This document shows, piece by piece, positions 33,538 through 36,068 of a DNA stretch of 36,068 nucleotides. The stretch spans positions 1 to 36,068 of the forward strand of contig UQRS01000011.1 in assembly GCA_900543525.1 (NCBI GenBank), read 5' to 3'. This stretch comes from an uncultured Oscillospiraceae bacterium. Its GTDB lineage: Bacteria; Bacillota; Clostridia; Oscillospirales; Acutalibacteraceae. The notes under the pieces were generated by a model. It saw nothing but the letters and a program-made list of their open reading frames with translations. It searched no databases and was not told where the DNA came from. Every line of letters starts with the position of its first letter. Position 1 is the first letter of the stretch. Both the position numbers and the translations under genes were made by a program.

Positions 33538-34254
33538 ATGTTTACGACACTTATCGGCTATATTGTTTCCAACCTGTTTTATTTTGCGCTGCATGTCACC
33601 AGTGCCGGCTCTTTTCCAAAGCCGCTCTCTGCCGCCGAGGAGCGCCGCCTGGTCGCGCTGCTGGAGAGCGGGGACAGCGCAGCCAGAGACACGCTGATCG
33701 AGCACAATCTCCGCCTTGTGGCGCACATCGTAAAAAAATATTCCGGAGAGCGGGTGGAGCAGGACGACCTGATTTCGATCGGGACAATCGGCCTGATCAA
33801 AGCGGTGGGAACCTTCAACAGTGAGAAGAAAATCCGCCTGGCCACCTATGCCGCCAGATGTATTGAAAATGAAATCCTCATGTACTTCCGCAGCCTTAAA
33901 AAATCGGCGCAGGACGTGTTGATCAGCGATCCGGTTGATACGGATAAGGACGGCAATACGCTGACCCTGATCGACATTATCTCGGACGATACCAACATCG
34001 TGGATGAGATTGATCTGAAGATCAAGTCCCGGCAGCTGAAGCAATTCCTTTTCGAGCGCCTGGATGCACGCGAACGGGAAATCCTGATTTACCGCTACGG
34101 ACTCGGCGGGGGAGAGGATATGACCCAGCGGGAGGTAGCAAAGCGTCTGGGCATTTCGCGTTCGTATGTGTCCCGGATTGAGAAAAAGGCGCTCGAGAAG
34201 CTGAGGGCCTCCTTCAACGAGCCGATGACCGGGCGCTTTGGCAGAACCGGGTAG
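33538..34254 (+). CDS. sigK: Sporulation sigma factor SigK (pro-sigma-K), uninterrupted
   Basis: The late mother-cell sigma factor for coat and cortex genes. At 238 residues it matches Bacillus SigK. The hydrophobic pro-region MFTTLIGYIVSNLFYFALHV comes before SFPKPLSAAEERRLV. Region 2 has HNLRLVAHIVKKYSGE, LISIGTIGLIKAV and ATYAARCIENEILMYFRSLKK. Region 4 has TQREVAKRLGISRSYVSRIEKKALEKL. The ATG at 33538 is 9 bases from GGGAGG; the ATG at 33532 is too close. The gene is complete, with no skin element as found in B. subtilis. The processing protease (SpoIVFB) is not in the window. Confidence 0.94.
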   Translation: MFTTLIGYIVSNLFYFALHVTSAGSFPKPLSAAEERRLVALLESGDSAARDTLIEHNLRLVAHIVKKYSGERVEQDDLISIGTIGLIKAVGTFNSEKKIRLATYAARCIENEILMYFRSLKKSAQDVLISDPVDTDKDGNTLTLIDIISDDTNIVDEIDLKIKSRQLKQFLFERLDAREREILIYRYGLGGGEDMTQREVAKRLGISRSYVSRIEKKALEKLRASFNEPMTGRFGRTG

Positions 34255-34264
34255 GGGAGAGGGG

Positions 34265-35236
34265 CTAATTCTGCCGACGGATCTGCTCTTCCGAAATCAG
34301 ACTGTAGCGTATCAGGGAGGAGGCGTCCAGCTCCTCCCTGTGCATATCCACCGCCGTGATCTGGTGGTTGTCGTAGGTGGTGTAGTAGTAGATTCCCCGG
34401 TCGGCATTGCAGCAGGAGGTATAGATGGTGATCTCATACGCGCCGTCCACATCACAGCAGCCTCTCTGCTGCTCTACCGCGCCTAAAATATGGAAAAACT
34501 GACTGACGCTCTCGGCCTCCGTTTGGCCGGAGACCGCGTTCATCTTTACAAAAGCCGCCCGGACGAAGCGGGAGGCGGAGGACAAATCCCCCGGAAGGCC
34601 GATTGCGCCCATGCCTCGGCTGTACACCTGCAAGGGCAGCCGGTCTGAGAAGTGGTTCTCGGGCGTTTTGGGAGAAAGATGCAGAAAATTGTTCAGGTGA
34701 AACATCTGTATATCGAAGGGCGGATTGTTCGTCAGGACACCGACCGGGTTTTGGTATACCCGGATTCCGGCCTTTACCGCCTCGACCGTGATGGCCTCCT
34801 TGCGGTCGGCGATGATCCAGTGCAGCTGCGCCAGAGGCAGCTGGCTGCTGAAGGGCGTGTCGATGAGGTTGATGGTTTCCAGCAGCGCTTTTGCCTCCTG
34901 CACTGAGGCGCATTGGTCGAGAATCCAGGGGATAAATTCAAATTGCGCGATGTTGTCTTTGCCCTCGGCCGGAGCTTTATACTCCGCGTTCCCAACGAAA
35001 TTCAGACCCGCCATGCCAAGCCCTTTTTCGTTGATCGCGTCGTAGTAGAGGGGGTAATCCTTTGCGACGCAGGCCATGCCGATCAGGGCATAGTGACTTT
35101 CCACAGCGCCCATATGGCGGAAGTGGAAGGGATAGCGGCGCGGCGTGATGACCACCTCCTCTTCATAAGAGAAGGTGTAGTCCAGCGTCCTGCCGAAATA
35201 AAAATCTCTGGTTTGATAAGTCGCGGCTGTACACAT
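34265..35236 (-). CDS. Choloylglycine hydrolase family enzyme (bile salt hydrolase-type)
   Basis: An N-terminal nucleophile amidase of 323 residues. Removal of the first Met exposes Cys2 (MCTAATYQTRDFYFGRTLDY). Arg16, Asp19, the Asn of GLNFVGNAEY, the Asn of LTNNPPFD and the Arg of SRFVRAAF match the catalytic set of bile salt hydrolases. The family cleaves conjugated bile salts, penicillin V or, in some members, acyl-homoserine lactones; sequence inspection cannot decide between them. No signal peptide, so cytoplasmic. The frame is open to 35272, but the ATG at 35236 has GGAGG upstream and alone places Cys at position 2. It converges with sigK, with 10 bp between the stops. Confidence 0.92.
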   Translation of the reverse strand: MCTAATYQTRDFYFGRTLDYTFSYEEEVVITPRRYPFHFRHMGAVESHYALIGMACVAKDYPLYYDAINEKGLGMAGLNFVGNAEYKAPAEGKDNIAQFEFIPWILDQCASVQEAKALLETINLIDTPFSSQLPLAQLHWIIADRKEAITVEAVKAGIRVYQNPVGVLTNNPPFDIQMFHLNNFLHLSPKTPENHFSDRLPLQVYSRGMGAIGLPGDLSSASRFVRAAFVKMNAVSGQTEAESVSQFFHILGAVEQQRGCCDVDGAYEITIYTSCCNADRGIYYYTTYDNHQITAVDMHREELDASSLIRYSLISEEQIRRQN

Positions 35237-35397
35237 ACGGTTTGTTCCTCCAATCGGTGCGGCGATGCACACATAGAATTAGTATTGCTGGATGCATGTG
35301 AAAAATTCGGCCGGTCAAAAAAAGCGGCTTTGTCCGGCTGCTTTCCGACAGTTTTGCCGGGCTGCTTTGTCCGGCAGCCCGATCATCCGATTATGTA

Positions 35398-35446
35398 TAA
35401 AAATCCGCGCAGACCCGGCAGTTTTCGGGTTTGCGCGGATTTTTTG
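35398..35446 (-). terminator. Bidirectional terminator between the thuA-like and bsh genes
   Basis: Arms ATCCGCGCA (35403-35411) and TGCGCGGAT (35432-35440), with inner ACCCG/CGGGT, are followed by TTTTTAT on the minus strand and TTTTTT on the plus. It closes the thuA-like gene and separates it from bsh. Confidence 0.88.
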
Positions 35447-35551
35447 CTGTGGCAGCCTTGTCGGTCGGACGGTCGAAGAAGCGGAGAGTCAGACGACCGG
35501 AAGGATTTCCGATTTTCGTTTTACCGGTTTGCCCGGTCTTTTGCGTTCGGC

Positions 35552-36068
35552 TTACGCTTTTACCGGATGCACCCTCTCAACATGCGGGCATTCCAGCTTC
35601 TGCGCGCGATAGACCGGCGCCGCCCAGCGCACCGCATTTTTCAGGACGGTCTGCACATTCTTGTCGTAAAAGATGGGGAAGCTTTCATGCCCCGGCTGGA
35701 AGTAGAAGATGCGGCCGTTCTCCCGATGGAAGGTACAGCCGGAGCGGAAAACCTCGCCCCCCTCGTACCAGCCGAGAAAGACGACCTCGTCCGGCTCGGG
35801 AATGGCGAACGGCTCGGCGTAAGTCTCCTCATGCGGGAGCTCGAAATAGCGGCCGATGCCCTGCGCGATGGGGTGGGCGGGATTGACCGTCCAGATGCGC
35901 TCCAGATCGCCGTCCTCCCGCCAGGAGAGGTTGCAGGTCGTTCCCAGCAGCCGGCGGAAGGGCTTGGAGTGGTGCGCCGAGTGCAGGAAGATCATGCCCA
36001 TGCCCATCAGCACGGCCTGCTGTATCCGGTCAACCACCTCGTCCGGAACCTCTCCATGTCGCATGTGT
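35552..36068 (-). CDS. ThuA-like domain protein, partial at right edge
   Basis: This is the C-terminal part of a ThuA family protein (type I glutamine amidotransferase-like fold, linked to sugar use in several bacteria, reaction unclear). Visible are HMRHGEVPDEVVDRIQ, MGMIFLHSAHHSKPFRRLLGTTC, NPAHPIAQGIGRYFEL, EVVFLGWYEGGEVFRSG and GRIFYFQPGHESFPIFYD, all typical. The frame continues past 36068; the Met in HMRHGE is internal, so the N-terminus lies outside the window. About 172 residues are present out of the usual 230-240. Confidence 0.88.
   Translation of the reverse strand, partial: HMRHGEVPDEVVDRIQQAVLMGMGMIFLHSAHHSKPFRRLLGTTCNLSWREDGDLERIWTVNPAHPIAQGIGRYFELPHEETYAEPFAIPEPDEVVFLGWYEGGEVFRSGCTFHRENGRIFYFQPGHESFPIFYDKNVQTVLKNAVRWAAPVYRAQKLECPHVERVHPVKA

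Noticed and set aside
1..36068. CRISPR array, tRNA/rRNA genes, prophage or complete insertion sequence
   Set aside because: I looked for regularly spaced repeats, tRNA arms and transposase or integrase motifs and found none.

Overview
The window is a GC-rich chromosomal segment of a spore-forming member of the Firmicutes, class Clostridia. I infer an Oscillospirales-like gut anaerobe. The grounds are spoIIGA-sigE at one end and an uninterrupted sigK at the other, an ispH-rpsA (S1) fusion of a kind found in Clostridia, a T-box in front of hisS-aspS, mreBCD with a class B PBP, a dockerin-bearing secreted glycosidase, and a bile salt hydrolase-type protein. Start codons are often TTG or GTG, usually behind a good Shine-Dalgarno. 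Placement below class is an inference; there is no rRNA or tRNA gene here.

Layout. 1-1573: sigE (cut by the left edge) and spoIIGA behind a promoter with the long -35/-10 spacing known for spoIIG. 1590-3357: a frameshifted MarR-type regulator followed by a MATE exporter. 3588-7305 (minus): a lone mazF/endoA toxin, then an operon reading small membrane protein, acpS, nnrE/nnrD fusion, small lipoprotein. 7306-7935: a gene-free stretch holding three different palindromic elements, two of which recur elsewhere in the window. 7936-12325: a large secreted discoidin/rhamnosidase-like/dockerin protein interrupted by one frameshift in a G tract. 12326-16372 (minus): aspS and hisS with a T-box leader. 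16374-25041 (minus): zapA, a U32 peptidase, maf, mreB, mreC, mreD, PBP2 and mgsA, a cell-shape and division cluster. 25452-27103 (minus): rpsF-ssb-rpsR with a consensus promoter and a leader that can hide its own ribosome binding site, and a Nudix gene upstream. 27309-33288 (plus): ispD, ispF, a YhiN-type flavoprotein, cmk, plsC and ispH-rpsA, linking MEP-pathway isoprenoid synthesis with nucleotide, phospholipid and translation functions. 33538-36068: sigK, then (minus) a bile salt hydrolase-type enzyme and a ThuA-like protein cut by the right edge.

Most of the window is ordinary core genome. The parts that go beyond known families are: (i) five copies of the 10-mer GTTTACATAA (TTATGTAAAC on the coding strand) inside about 1.9 kb of maf and the U32 gene, in two reading frames and once outside coding sequence; (ii) two dispersed intergenic palindrome families (A at 3367 and 7582, B at 7484 and 27221), one with a pairing-conserving change that favours a minus-strand RNA; (iii) an ispH-rpsA fusion that keeps a strong internal ribosome binding site and a promoter-like site for S1 alone; (iv) a T-box whose specifier region reads GACAC and could offer both an Asp and a His codon; and (v) two frameshifts at homopolymers. 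I found no CRISPR array, phage, complete insertion sequence or defence island.
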